Below are positions 1-11,874 of a stretch of DNA of 64,000 nt, piece by piece. The stretch covers positions 6,541,751 through 6,605,750 of the forward strand of contig NC_084810.1 in the NCBI RefSeq assembly GCF_963583255.1, read 5' to 3'. Made by a program: the position numbers and the translations under genes. The DNA comes from Pyrus communis (taxonomy: Eukaryota; Streptophyta; Magnoliopsida; Rosales; Rosaceae). A model generated the notes under the pieces. That model worked only from the letters and a program-made list of their open reading frames with translations. It was not told the origin of the DNA and searched no databases. The first letter of the stretch is position 1. Every line of letters starts with the position of its first letter.

Positions 1-1080
1 TTTATTAAAGAGTTGTTTTCAAAACATTTTCACCATAAGTGTTTTCAACCATTTTAAAAGTACTTTTAAATGAGCTTAAAATGTTTGAATGATTATTCTT
101 TGACACATATTACTAAGTGATTTGGATGATTGTTTATAAGAATGATGTTTATGCGGTGATTAAGAAATTTAATGATTTGATTGAAATATGTAAATATTTA
201 GTTGGTTTGATCTACACAAATACGTTATATGAGTTTTATGCTAAATTTAATTGTTGCACATGTCCATTAAATTTTCACCGTTTGTGTTGTGAAATTGAGG
301 GTATGTCTGCAGTGGAATAAATGTAATAAGACACAATATCTATGAGGTTTGGCACGTTTGCCTATGTCCTCGAGATATCAGTGGTATTTTCTTTCGTTAT
401 CTGAAATAATAGAATAATGATTAATTCTCACTATTTTTTCTTCTTTCACTATCCCAACTCACTAGTATTTTCTTTTGCATCTCTCTTCTTTATTTCCTTT
501 CTCTCTTCTATCTTCTTTCTCTTCTTTCTTCTTCTTCATTTTTTTTTATTGATCCATCACTTTCTTCTTCTCTTCCTCCTTTCTTTTATAGAGATTTCCA
601 TAAGACATAATACTGTAGTAACACTATTCACTTTACAAAATTTGTCAAATGAATAGTGTTAGGTTGATTTTATATGCAGGTTTTATACCTCTTATACATA
701 TTATTTAGTCATGATTTTATATTAAATTGGTGAGTTTAATGTGTCTTGTGTGAGTTTTTGTAGAAAAGATGATTTGTGAATAAAGCAGGGAATTGGAAGC
801 TTAAATTAGAAAAACACAAAGAATTACCAAGTGGGATGTGAATTGATGGGCTGGAGCAAAGAATGGAATAGTACATCATATAGAAAATTGGACCATTAAA
901 GGAAGCCCAGTATAATTAGGCGGTGCAAAGCATGTGGCGATGTTTTTCCCAAAAGGAATTGGGTTTTTGAGATTCCAAAAGGCATGTGGATTAGTTAAGA
1001 AGAGGAGGGGGATTTTGAGAAAAAAAAAAAAAAAAAAAAAAAAGGAAAAGAACCCAGCGCCACAAGGAATTTGGGGAAGG
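1..1080. other. AT-rich DNA without a recognisable gene
   Basis: No reading frame here resembles a known protein. The stretch holds a CT-rich tract at about 440-590 and a run of A at about 1021-1043. It is probably decayed repeat DNA, but I cannot assign it to a family. Confidence 0.5.
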
Positions 1081-1159
1081 ATCATATCACGCACATTTAC
1101 AGACTACCAGTCTTACAACTCCACAGAGGCTCCAAGATTTCCCAGCGCATACACACACT

Positions 1160-2545
1160 CAAATACAAAGTTGGAGTTCAAGATTTATTCCATGTCATCG
1201 AATTCATCTATGTTTGTCATTAGTTTAATCATGAACTTAGTCTTTTTGCTAGGACTAGGGTGTACTCTTATCTTGAACATATAATTCTCGTTATTTTATA
1301 TTAATCTTAGTTATTTTCCATGTTGAGTAATAGTTATTGTGCTTTGTCGTTATCCAATAACTGACCATTATTTGTGTGAAGAACTAAATTGTGACTGACA
1401 TGTTGAGTTTAGTAGATTGCTTCTCATAACAATTACCATGAATTACATAATTGAGTAGACAAACTGATTATGATTTGTGTAGTATCGTGTACTTATCCAT
1501 TTAGCGTAAAGGGTTTCGATTATCTATATATGTGGCTAGACATAGCATGGGTAGATAGTCCGAAACATGGTTAGTATATTCTGACAGGAAATATTGACGA
1601 ATCAAGGGATAATTGCTAGCAACATGGGAATAATTTGATGTTAATATCAATAACGGGATTAGACGGGATTGAGAATGAGGAACTTGCTGTCCTAGTGCTT
1701 CCATATATTATTCTTTTATAATTCATTCACTTTTACTTCGTGTTCGATCAATTGTTATTTTTACTTTTGTTTCGTTTCTTTGCATATTTGAAATTGTCAA
1801 CGTAATCCTTCTTTTATTTAAGTTTAGTTTGAAGTCAATCTCAATAGTAAATTTAGGTTAATTCGATCCTTGTTTGAATGACACTCTACTTATCACTATA
1901 TTACTTGGATGATATTGTACACTTGCAATTATCAACAACAAGTTTTTGGTGTCGCTGCCTCGGATAGAATTTAATTTTGATTTTACTTTTGTGATTTTTC
2001 AATTTTTTTTTTTTGTTTTCTTTTATTTTGATTAATTTTCTCGGTGCTTTCTCATTTTTTTTTATTGTTTCTTGAAAGTGAATGCTTGGTACCTGTTCGT
2101 CAGATTGTTTATTACTTGAGTTTGAACCTGAAATTGAGAAAATACTCCGTGAAATCCGAAGAGAACAAAGAGAAGTCAGTGAGAAAGAAAAGCAGCGACA
2201 GAGCACGATGGCGTTAGTTCAGAATGAGATGATGGGAGATCTTGATATTCCTACCATTCCGGAATCACATCAAGCATAGCTCTTATTTCAACTGCAAGGA
2301 ATTATGAATTGAAGAATATCCACTTTATATGATGCCTTCTTTTGATGGCATGAGCACTGAAGATCCATTGGCACATATTAGAGATATCTTCAATATGATG
2401 TCAAACATAGCATTGGTAGAATGAGTCACCGAGGAACATCTCAGGATGAAGGTCTTTCCGTACACTATGAAAGACAAAGCAAAGACTTGGTTGAATTCTT
2501 TAAGGCCTAGAACCTTGACAAGTTGGAACAATATTCAGAACGACG
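1160..2545 (+). mobile_element. Ty3/gypsy LTR-retrotransposon 5' fragment (Athila/Tat-like)
   Basis: A region resembling the end of an LTR runs to about 1945. It is followed at 1947-1965 by a sequence close to the primer binding site typical of Athila/Tat elements (usual form TGGCGCCGTTGCCGGGG, here with several substitutions). A leader and a gag remnant at 2322-2540 come next. Similarity breaks off near 2545, where a second gypsy fragment begins. The LTR start is not resolved, and the assignment rests on the PBS-like site and the gag motif. Confidence 0.55.
2322..2540 (+). pseudogene. gypsy gag remnant
   Basis: The frame starting at 2322 reads a Retrotrans_gag-type segment: ...EDPLAHIRDI..., then ...VTEEHLRMKVFPYTMKDKAK followed by TWLNSLRP and TSWNN. 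The conserved tryptophans and the FPYTMKDKAK block match the capsid region of Athila/Tat gag. There is one in-frame TGA after ALVE. Only about 70 codons survive and no protease or polymerase follows, so this is a dead fragment. Confidence 0.6.
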
Positions 2546-2559
2546 AACGAAACCCCATA

Positions 2560-4930
2560 TGTACAAAAACTTGGACTGGAGAGTGAAGACGAGGACATAG
2601 CCCCGAGATGGAGATCCTCAAGGCTCAACGCAATGGCGGGAGGAGCCCCACCATAACCTGGCAGCCATGACAAAGCCACCAGGCCACGGCCCAGATGCAA
2701 GCATCGCTGCCCTTACAGCGTCGTAGCCCTCAGAACCCTGGGCATAAAGCACAGGTCCATTCCGTGGCCCATGGGCAGGAAGCCAAACACCCTCAAGCCG
2801 TAAGTCGAGCCTAAAAGGCCCAATTTGCAATAACTCAAGCCACCAACCAGGCAGCCCAAGCCGACATGGCCCAAGCCCGGCGCCGAGCCCTACTTGCTGC
2901 AGATAAAGCCCAGCCCCAAAATGGGCAAGCGTCAGCCCAAGACCAGTCGCTACACGCTCGAGCCCAGCATACACATGCACGGACCGACCTCCCAACCGGG
3001 TTGGCTTGCCCTGCGACCCGCTTCAATGACCCAATCCAATCTGAGGCCACCTTAGGCGATCCAAATTCCGACCATTGATCCCTCAATCGACTCATGGTTA
3101 TTTTCACCCCACTTTTCTACATAAATGCCCTCTTTAGGCTCAAGCTTTATACCTGCAGTCCACTAGACTTCCACCACACATGGAGACACCCATTATCTAG
3201 ACTCTTTTAATCCAAATAGCGAGCACCACCTGCCCCAACAGGTCATCAATTTGATAAGCGCCCTCGCACAGCAGACCGCCTTGGTGAACAAGCTCCTTAA
3301 GCCCATCGAGATGCAGCGCGCCCCCGACGTGGTGTCGAGAAGTAGGACGAGGGCAGAAGAACGTGATTCATTCTAGCGATGCCTCGGTAAAGAGCTACTC
3401 AGCCTACCATGAACCGTGCATTCGGGTAATGTGCAATCTCGTTTAAGCCTTTGGGAAAATGTCTTATCCCACCTAAATGCGCAGAGAAACGTTCAGTCCC
3501 AACTCGGCTCACGAGTCAGTGTGCATTCGAGGTTGGGTTCATGCTTCTATAAGCACTTAGTATATTCCACGCGAAGCGTCCACACGAAGCTAGGCCCATA
3601 AGCAGATCTTCCTGCAATGGACCAGAGTAGGCAGCCACATGGCAAACCAAATAGAGCACAAGAGCAATCCAGCTCAAGTGCCATTGGCAACCCCCACCAA
3701 GTGTAACGGCAAGAATCACATAATGAACCACATGCACCGCAACCATAATACAGACGAGCAGGACATGCCAAAGAGCAACATAGACCAGCAGGTCAACACC
3801 AGGGGTAGCCCAAGGCTCTGTTGCCCCCACCAGGCCCAAATCTAGAAAGAAGTACAAAGGTTCATAGCAGAGCAACTGTACAGATTCCAGTGCATTAATA
3901 CTACCGACGATGTCATTCGTAAAGACGTGGCCAACATGAGCAGGTCACCGTTTACAAATGAGATTGAGAACACGAAGCCTCCGCGAAAGTTTAGCCTGCC
4001 ACATTTCACCTTTTTCAAGGGAAATGAATATCCGAACAAGTACCTGAAGCACTACCGCAACGCGATGATTCTTTACAGTAACAATGACGTTCTCATATGC
4101 AAGGTTTTTGCTATGACATTGAGGGGCGAATTGCAAGACTGGTTCCATGCCTTACACCGTGCTCAGTCCAGAACTTCAACGAACTTTCTTTAGTTTTCAC
4201 CAAGGAATATTCGTCCTATTGCTTAATCAAAAAGACGTTCGACCACCTTTTCAACATCATGAAGGGCCCGAATGAGTCAATTCGCAACTATGTCAAGAGG
4301 TTCAAGGCAGAGAAGACTAAGATTGTCGATTGCAACAAGGGCATAACAATAGCAGCATTCAAAAACTAGCTTCCCACCGAACACCTTTTATTTGGAAAAT
4401 TGATCATGAACATAGAGCTAACCTTGGCAGCTTCGTATGCTTTGGCAGAGAAGCACGCACTATGGGATGAAGCCAAGCAGTCATACAGGAATGAGCAAAA
4501 AATTAAACGCATGGACCGTTCCCCAAATAGAGATAACTCAGCGCTTGAGGCATTCACCAAGTTCATAGTTCTGATTGGCCAGATTCTCCGTAAACTCAAG
4601 AATGAACCATGGTTTGAACTGCCGCCACCCATGAAGAATGATCTTACCAAGCTGGATCAGACAAAGTATTGCGCATTCCACCAAGGGTTGAGTCACATTA
4701 CCAACGGCTGCCCTGAAATGGAAGTAGTACCTCGAGAAGCTGACAAAGGAAGGCTGGTACAACGAATACCTTGACAAGCCAGTTGCACGACTTACGCAAG
4801 CAGCAGAAGACAACATTGAACCCCCATTGAAGACGATACGGTATAATGGCATCTTTGCCAGGTCAAAGCACTCTCGATCCACATTTAGCAATGTGAATAA
4901 ATGCCTAGGAAAATCTCACATCACCTCCTG
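2560..4930 (+). mobile_element. Second Ty3/gypsy fragment (leader plus gag)
   Basis: GC-richer than its surroundings. It comprises an untranslated leader or variable region (about 2560-3230) and a gag coding region (3236-4929). Homology ends close to 4930 and no pol domain follows. It directly abuts the Athila/Tat-like fragment on its left, so one element was truncated by, or inserted into, the other. Confidence 0.6.
3236..4929 (+). pseudogene. gypsy gag polyprotein, broken
   Basis: Frames at 3236-3620, 3927-4193, 4097-4369 and 4400-4930 together cover a plant Ty3/gypsy Gag. They include an N-terminal segment (ISALAQQTALVNKLLK), a variable region with repeats of the type VHSRLG, a capsid core (PPRKFSLPHFTFFKGNEYP, later QDWFH and FTKEYSSY), and a zinc-knuckle-like segment (KYCAFHQGLSHITNGCPEME). 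Frameshifts near 4180 and 4370 and stops at about 3375 separate the pieces. Protease, RT and integrase are missing. It is non-functional. Confidence 0.7.
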
Positions 4931-5049
4931 AACTTCGTTTAGGGCTATCCAAATAAGTTCGAAGCCTCAGGCAGCTCGACGAACAAGACCTCGTTAGCTG
5001 AGGATTATCCTAGTTGTTATGTAGTTTCTACCCTCCAGCATAGTTGATA

Positions 5050-6110
5050 CATTTCTAAAGGTGGTTCGGTATATGATCCCAAACCGAAAATTTTCGTCCA
5101 CCAATCCCGAACTGAAATTTCGGTATTCCCAATTTTCGGGATTCCTAAAATATTATCGGTCTTTTTGGATGGATTAGGATTCCCGAAATATTTTCACAAT
5201 TCAATCAAAAATAGCTTGCATTTCCATCTTGCAGCTTTGCTTGTTCCAAATCTTCACAGTGCACACCAATTGTTAACTTCAATTTGGTATGAAAGCAATT
5301 CACACACAAACTATGCACACACATAAACAATCTGCAGACACACACGCACACAATCTGTATACACACAATGGATCAATGAAGAGTGAGTAAAGGTCGAGAG
5401 AAAGAGAGACAAAGTGAAGGTCGAGAGAAAGAGAGAGAGATAGAGAGAAAGAAAGAAAGACATAGTGAAAGTCGAGATTCGACTGAGTTGGCAGAGAGTT
5501 TCAAGCTCAAAGTGAAAGAATGAAAGGGTTAGAGTATCAAAGTTGCAATTCCAAAGAAATAAGAATAAGGCTAAATATGAGACACGCAATAGCACAACAC
5601 CATATAAGCGGATTTGTCCATTGAGGTTGCCAGAGTATTGTTTGCTTTGACAGTTTACTTGTGACTAAATTTACTTCATCAGGTGCTGTGGTTTCTCGAT
5701 TCGCAACGAACTTTGATGTGATGATTTGTATGAAGAAGATTGGTGTCGTTGGCCTTGGGGAATGGGCAAGCATCTAGTATACCGTTGGGGCAGGGGTTGA
5801 GGTAGCTGTGAATGTGGAACTAGAGACGGCAGTAGAGGTGGGAGGGCTAACATCGCCGAAGAACAACCAAAAGCAAAACAACTGAACCTAGTAATGAAGG
5901 GTTGAAATCCAATATATTCTAACTTCAGTTCGATTTGAGATTACTAAACAAGTCAAATGATGAGATCGATTCCCATACCGAATGGTTCAGGATCGGTTTG
6001 GGATGTGTACTGAATTTTTTAGGATTTTTTTTGTTTGGTTTCGGGATTTTTTTAGTACGGTTTAGGATTTTCAGGAACTTTTTTTCTAGCCTTATACATA
6101 TCTTTATTCT
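5050..6110. repeat. Possible non-autonomous DNA transposon with CGGTTTGGGA-type ends
   Basis: Sequence near 5060-5190 is rich in variants of CCCAAACCGAA and CGGGATTCC. Related sequence in inverted orientation lies at 5985-6075 (GGTTTGGGATG, GGTTTCGGGA). An AGAGAG-rich stretch at about 5395-5460 lies between them. Clustered inverted subterminal motifs are typical of small class II elements, but I could not define a clean terminal inverted repeat or target duplication. Confidence 0.3.
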
Positions 6111-6129
6111 CAATGAAGATCCAAGAAGT

Positions 6130-7375
6130 TATTCACAAACCCAACACCCATCTAGGTAAGCTCTCCAGTGCAAGGGTAAACTAATTCCTCGACACCCATT
6201 GGGTCTGCCCTCTAGGACGAGAGGGTAAACTAATTCCTTAACACCCATATGGTATGCTATCCAGTGCGAGAGGGTAAAATAATTCTCTGACACCCATCTG
6301 GGTCTGCTCTACAGCGTAATAGGGTAAACTGCTCTAAAATATCTAGACGTGGATGGGTTGTATGATTGCTCAGTTCCCCCTGAATGCATCAACCACCTGC
6401 GCCGGACAACTCCCAGAATTGACCATAATAGTTTTTCTCCTAAAAAGACTTAGCCGACTGAAATATTCAATTCCATGGGAGCCCGGATCTCTAACTGGAA
6501 GAGACGCTAAGTGCAAGATTCCTCGCTATGAAAGAATTTGCGTGACTAAATGGTCCATCCTCGACGTGCAAGTCTTCATAAACATAGCTTGGCTCCAAAG
6601 TGTTGCAATGCTAGTTAAGCGACCTCCGGAATGAAGCTACAACTCGGAAGAATATGGCCTCTGTGGCGCGATTCTACCTACACTGTAAGCCTAAAATGCC
6701 TCTGATAGCCAGGGACGATGCCTAAGTGGTCACGCGGGCAGTCTACTTCTGTAAGTAAGACGCCCGGCCGATGACCTAATTGCTGGCAGCCCAAAAATTC
6801 TAGAGGCGACACGTGGACTTTTGCTCGAGAAAGACAAGATTGCCCTCAATAAATAGGTAAGCTTCTCAGATACTCATACGTTCAACTCACACCCCTGAAG
6901 GTCTCAGCAGCTGAATGCGACTGCCCATAGCTCACCTACCCTTGGCAAGGAAAAGTTAAATCATTAAAGATAATGATTAATTACCCAAATCCTATCTTTA
7001 ATATATTTCTAATTGAAGATTGACTACAATGAAGTAATTAATCCTAATTTAAATCAATTAGGGATAATTACTCCATTATCTCAAGATATTATTTCCTATT
7101 TAATATCTTAAGAATATTTCTCCATAAACATTGGCTAATAGGATGCCGCCATGTGTAGGGTAAAACCCTAACACTATGGTCGGCCCTCTCCCCTATATAT
7201 ACCCCATATTCTACCAATTTTCAAAAGCTTTTGCTACCCCTAAAAAGCCCTAAACTCTTTACTCTCTTAGAGAAAATGACTTAGGCATCGGAGATCCATT
7301 AGCCTAATCCCCCACCCCACCTCACCTCGTGGGTGCATAAGGCTTAGGTCTTTGATCAAAGGTGTTGATTGTTTT
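6130..7375 (+). mobile_element. gypsy-type LTR and untranslated fragments
   Basis: Four degenerate units of about 50-60 bp, marked by ACACCCAT...GGGTAAAnT, lie at 6140-6330. They are followed by GC-richer LTR-like sequence to 6900. The stretch 6960-7375 looks like the end of a plant gypsy LTR: a promoter-like CTATATATACCCC at about 7190, then the U5-type block TGACTTAGGCATCGGAG at about 7279. No coding domain is present. Confidence 0.45.
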
Positions 7376-7384
7376 GCAAGTGCA

Positions 7385-7713
7385 TTTTCGTCAAGACTGA
7401 AGATGGCAAAAACTTGCATCGATAAAACGCATCTTATTGCGGTACCCCTTGGTGATTTCGGTGATGAGATTTCTAATGTGGAAGAGAGCGGTGAGGATGG
7501 CGGGGCTGATTTTGCAAGAGCCGAACCAGGTTGAAGGTCTCAACCTTCAACTTCCGCTTTTCGGTCTCCTTGTCTGTAACGAGTTGAAAGTCCAAGTCAA
7601 GTGCTTGAAGTTGCGGATGAACTTCCCGTGAGAACCTCAATGATCTTGGCGTGGACCTTGATCTTGTCACCGTCAGGGATGTTCATGGTCTCAGAGGCGA
7701 GGATGGTCATCAT
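7385..7713 (-). pseudogene. RPL9: 60S ribosomal protein L9 (uL6) pseudogene
   Basis: On the minus strand from 7713 the frame reads MMTILASETMNIPDGDKIKV then HAKIIEV, matching the N-terminus of plant cytosolic ribosomal protein L9. After a frameshift near 7635 it continues as LDLDFQLVTDKETEKRKLKV. After another shift near 7530 it reads ILTALFHIRNLITEITKGYR and ends around MRFIDAS. About the first 100 residues are represented and the C-terminal half is missing. No intron is seen, which suggests a processed copy. A CT/GA repeat (7738-7770) lies in what would be its 5' leader. It abuts a gypsy LTR on its 3' side. Confidence 0.75.
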
Positions 7714-7737
7714 CTCTGTTGTTCTGATGGTTTCTCT

Positions 7738-7770
7738 ATCTCTCTCTCTCTCTCTTTCTCTCGCTTTGCA
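7738..7770. repeat. CT microsatellite
   Basis: A mostly perfect CT dinucleotide run, located in the leader of the RPL9 pseudogene. Confidence 0.85.
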
Positions 7771-7924
7771 ACTCCTGTTAATGATGAAAGGAGATGAGGG
7801 ATTTGAGGTTTTGGAGGCAGGAAATAACAGAGAATACAGGAAGAGAGATGATAAACGAACAAGACTGTCGTCGGGGCAAATTTTGAAATTTGTTGTTTGG
7901 GCCATTTTAATTGGACTAGTTTAG

Positions 7925-8900
7925 TATTGGACTTTGTTACGCGTGACTTACATGTTTGAAATATATTTATATGCGTAAATTGACAAAAAAAAAAAAGTCA
8001 AACATTTGAAGTAAATGAATAATCTTAGATCATGCTAGAAGAAACTCCTCATAAACTAATTAAAGTAGCTGAATTCACATAATAAAATCGGTCTCTATTG
8101 AATTTATATTAAGAATAGAGAAAATAATATTTAATAAACAACTGATTGAACCATATTATTGCTAGCCCATTATGAGGCTACCCATATCCCCTCCCTTACT
8201 GTATAATATCGTTTATTTAAAAAAAAAAATAAAAAAATAAAAAAAAAACAATCATTTGACAACTAATTTAATCACATTATTATCTGCATGCGACAGACCT
8301 TTTTTATAATCGGCATTACCCGTATCTTAAGATGTTTTGAATGTGTTTAAAAATAGAGAAAATAATATTTAATGAACAATTGATTGAATCACATTATTAC
8401 TAGCCAATTGTGAGCTACTAATTATTTTTTTTAAAAAAAAAAAAAAAAAAAAACTGTGCAAAAAAAATTAATTATTAAAAAACACTGTTAAAATGACGAA
8501 AATACCCTTGCCACATTTGATGCATTATTTCAGATTGCTTTAAAAAAAATGTTAAAATAATGAAAATACCCTTACCACATTTGATGCATTATTTTGGGTT
8601 GCTTTTAAATAAAATAAAATAAAATAAAAACAATGTTTGGGTGTGGTAAATTTTTATATAATAATTGACTAAAAAAAGACACTTTGTTGTGGATATGGTA
8701 AATTTTTATACAATAATTGACACTTCTTAATGATTAAGTTACAAAAGTATTTATAGGGAAGCTAGAAATAACAAACTAACAGAAAAGGGTAAATTACAAA
8801 GGTAATAACCCTAACTAACTTTTGACAGCTGGAATTACTATTAGTTAGTTCAGTAACTTTCTCTTCAATTATGCCAAAAGGAAATAGGAATAACAAAATA
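7925..8900. other. AT-rich DNA with small local duplications
   Basis: No gene seen. Two related segments containing AGAGAAAATAATATTTAAT lie near 8113 and 8350. A second pair, marked by ATACCCTTnCCACATTTGATG, lies at about 8485 and 8545. Several poly-A tracts separate them. Confidence 0.5.
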
Positions 8901-8906
8901 AATCAA

Positions 8907-9061
8907 AGGGAGTTTTAACGAAAAATCCGTAGTACTGTTTACTTTAACGAAAAACCACATTTTTACACTAAAAAGTCAATCCTGATACTATTCACTTTAC
9001 CTTTTATTTTGTCCTATCTTTAAAACTCAAAGTTTTCAAGCCCTTGTTGTTAGTTTTCCTT
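8907..9061. mobile_element. MITE with GGGAGTTTTAACGAAAA end
   Basis: A short AT-rich element starting GGGAGTTTTAACGAAAA and ending in TTAGTTTTCCTT. AAATCAA flanks it on both sides (8900-8906 and 9062-9068), consistent with a target duplication. A second, truncated copy follows at once. I recognise this type of repeat from Maleae genomes, but the superfamily is not clear. Confidence 0.55.
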
Positions 9062-9068
9062 AAATCAA

Positions 9069-9165
9069 GGGAGTTTTAACGAAAAGTCCACGATACTGTT
9101 TACTTTAACGAAAAATCATATTTTTACACTAAAAAGTCAATATCATACTTCTAGCACTTTTCAAT
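9069..9165. mobile_element. Truncated second copy of the same MITE
   Basis: Begins GGGAGTTTTAACGAAAAGTC and follows the first copy closely for about 85 bp before similarity is lost. Confidence 0.5.
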
Positions 9166-9179
9166 GGCAAATCCCCCGA

Positions 9180-9670
9180 TCCCATGCCTGTCCTACATCG
9201 AATCCAGTTCCTTGTTGCCGAGGTGAGTAGAATCAATCTTCCACTGCTTCCCTCTCAGGGCATGTTGCTCGAAGGCCAGTATCATGGTTAGCCCCACGGT
9301 ACCCTTTCATAAAAATGAACGTTGACGGTGCTTGGAATCACTCTACTTTTAAGTCTCGTTCCGGGGTTGTTGCCTGTGATTGTAGAAGGGCTTTTTTACG
9401 TGGAGCCTCCTTCTCCTACAGTGCTTCTTCTGATGCTGCCGAAGCTGAAGCAGTGTTAAGGGGATTGAAAGTTGCAAAAGCTAACCGCTACAATTGTATC
9501 ATCATCGAAAGTGATTCCACTACTGTTATTGACAGCTTCAAGAAACCACATTTGCGTTGTAACTGGCGCATTCTCCAAATTATTGCAGAAATACGCCGCT
9601 TTGCCTCTTGTTTCTCATATGTACATTGGAATTGGGTTCCTCAGTTAGCAAATTGAGTCGCTCATATGGC
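9180..9670 (+). pseudogene. LINE RNase H domain remnant
   Basis: The frame at 9315-9656 reads MNVDGAWNHSTFKSRSGVVA, an RNase H-like (RVT_3) start of plant non-LTR retrotransposons. It is followed by SDAAEAEAVLRGLKVAK and IIIESDSTTVIDSF, which hold the acidic catalytic positions D, E and D. The frame stops (TGA) after WVPQLAN, where live elements usually continue NRVAH. No reverse transcriptase lies upstream. A 5'-truncated or captured LINE fragment. Confidence 0.65.
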
Positions 9671-9712
9671 AGCATCCTATTAATAATAGTAACAGTTGGA
9701 ATGGAGATTTAA

Positions 9713-10749
9713 GGGTAAATTATATTTTACCCCCTCAAGTTTGGGATCAATTTCAATTTCTTAGATCTTTAAAACATTTCAATTTCATACATTGACTTAT
9801 CATTTTATTTCAATTTCATACATCCGTTAGAAAATCTGTTTAAGAAACCTTTAAGTGATGACGTGGCAATATATGAGATTCATATTTGTGCTGATGTGGC
9901 TGCCAAATTTGTGCTACGTGGCAAAAAAATATTTCTTTTTCATTTCAAATATAATAATATTTATCTTATTAATTAAAAAAAAAAGAAACACACACACACA
10001 CACACAATCAAATCCAAAAAACCCATCCCCTGACCCACTCCATCTCCTCCAATCTCTTTGCCTCCCCTACCATCCATCCCACCCCACCCCACCCCTACCT
10101 CCCCCGCAACCTCCCTCACCCCAAACCCACCTCACCCGCAACACCCCCACCCCATCCCCACCTCCCCCACAACCCCCCACCCCCACCTCACCCAAATTTT
10201 TTGTAGGAAGAATAGCACTCCTTCAATTGTCAAATACCAAAATCCCCTTCCGATGTCGTTGTTGGCTGCATCTCATGGGTCTGATTGACGCCAATTCGAG
10301 GTTAAAATGATGAGAGAAAGAGGAAGAGAAAGAGATGGAGGAGGTCGCCGAAAATAGGTGGGTGGGGTAGGGGGGTTGCAGGGGAGGTGGGGTTGGGGTC
10401 GGATGGGATGGGGTGGGTTTTTGGATGGGAGGGGAGATGAAGATAGTGGAGGAGAGGGAGTGGGTCTCGCAGGCAAGGGGTTGGTTTCTGGGTTTTTTTT
10501 TTTTTTTTTTTTAATAAGATAAATATGATTATATTTGAAATGCAAAAAAAAAAAAAAATGCCACATCAGCACAAATGTGGATCCCATATTTGTCACGTCA
10601 TCACTTAACGGTTTACTTAACAGATTTTCTAACGGATGTATGAAATTGAAATAAAATGATAAGCCAATGTATGAAATTGAAATGTTTTAAAGATGTTGTA
10701 AGAAATTGAAATCGACCCTAAACCTGAGAGGGTAAAATGTAATTTACCC
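9713..10749. mobile_element. Mutator-like element with 9-bp target duplication
   Basis: Terminal inverted repeats begin GGGTAAATTATATTTTACCC on the left and GGGTAAATTACATTTTACCC on the right (reverse strand) and extend about 280 bp inward. Exact 9-bp duplications GAGATTTAA flank the element (9704-9712 and 10750-10758), as expected for MULEs. The interior (about 10010-10490) is strongly palindromic: C-rich CCACCCC-type repeats on the left are mirrored by GGTGGGG on the right, around a core of about 100 bp. No transposase is present. Confidence 0.8.
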
Positions 10750-10789
10750 GAGATTTAATTATGCTAACTTTTTGTAAAATCAACAAAGA

Positions 10790-11874
10790 GAACATGACTC
10801 TTAAAAACCTTATCTTACAAATTTGTTGCAATTTCAAACATCCGTCAGTTTGTCTGTCAATTTCTCTATTAAATGATGATCTTGCTTGAAGCAAAGCCCA
10901 CTCTCTCGACCAACTAGATAAAAATATTAATTAAATATTAAAAAATTAAAGATAAAGTTAATTAAATATTTTATTAAAAAAAAAGGACCCACCCCTACCT
11001 CACGCCTTCAGCCTTACCTTTCTTCTTCCCTGGTTCATCTGTCCCCTCGTCCCCGAGATTAAATTCCTGCCCCTCTGCAAAACCCTAAAGCCAGCCCCCA
11101 TTTCTCTCTTTAGAAGTCATGTTTATTCTATCTCGCCTTCGCCACGCAGCCTTCACCCGCCACGCACGCCACCTCTCCACGGCGACCCCACTCTCCTCCA
11201 AGGACGAATTTGGGTTTTTGACTTGGGTACAAAGATTTTTTTTTTATTTTTTTAATTCAGGATTTTGAATTGGATACCCAAGTGAGATTATGGTTTATGG
11301 GTTTTGACTTTGATGATTTTATGGAGTGTTTGGTAATGGTGGTGGGGTTAAATGAAGATTTGAAGGGATTTGGGAAGAAAGTGCCATTGGAGGAGGGAGT
11401 GAAGTGGTTAGGGTTTTTAGGGGTTCGGAGGTGTTGAGCGGTGAGCTAGGTAGAGGAAGCATACAATGATGAGTTATGATGATAGTCTTAAAAGCTTGGA
11501 GCTGAATTTGCGTGTGTTCATGCCCACCATTTTTGTTTGACCAAAAATTTACAGAGAGATAGAAAGGAAGGAATTGAGGAAGAAGAAGGTTGAGGGTGTT
11601 GGTAGGGAGTGGGTCCCACTTTTTTAATAAAATATTTAATTAATTTTTATCTTAGATTTTTTTAATATTTAATTAATATTTTTATTCAGTTGGGTGAAGG
11701 AGTAAGCCCCGTCTCAAGCCATACCATCATTTAATAGAGAAATTGACAAACAAACCGACGGAAGTCTAACATTGTAACAAATTTGTAAGATAATGTACGA
11801 CATTGTATTTTTAAAACATGAGGTATGAGATTGTTATTCGACTCATGGTTGAGGTAGTTTTGTGTAATTTACCC
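10790..11874. mobile_element. Second Mutator-like element with captured sequence
   Basis: The right arm (11620-11874) ends GTGTAATTTACCC. It mirrors the left arm (about 10790-10990), including the segments CTTACAAATTTGTT and CAGTTTGTCTGTCAATTTCT. The outermost part of the left end is missing or diverged, so no target duplication could be defined. The interior 11000-11610 is GC-richer and contains a start codon with a mitochondrial-presequence-like frame, as in a Pack-MULE. Confidence 0.55.
11119..11268 (+). pseudogene. Captured 5' exon with mitochondrial-presequence-like start
   Basis: The ATG at 11119 opens a 49-codon frame beginning MFILSRLRHAAFTRHARHLS and continuing TATPLSSKDEFGF. It is rich in Arg, Ala, Ser and His and has no acidic residue in the first 25, as in plant mitochondrial targeting sequences of, for example, PPR proteins. 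After GFLTWVQ the frame runs into a poly-T tract and stops. It lies between the arms of a Mutator-like element, so it is probably the first exon of a captured nuclear gene. The parent gene is unidentified. Confidence 0.45.

Noticed and set aside
934..1284. 116-codon frame with poly-lysine
   Set aside because: Caused by a poly-A tract; no conserved motif.
9855..10596. Proline-rich protein frames in the first Mutator-like element
   Set aside because: They are produced by CCACCCC repeats in the palindromic interior, present in mirror form on both strands.
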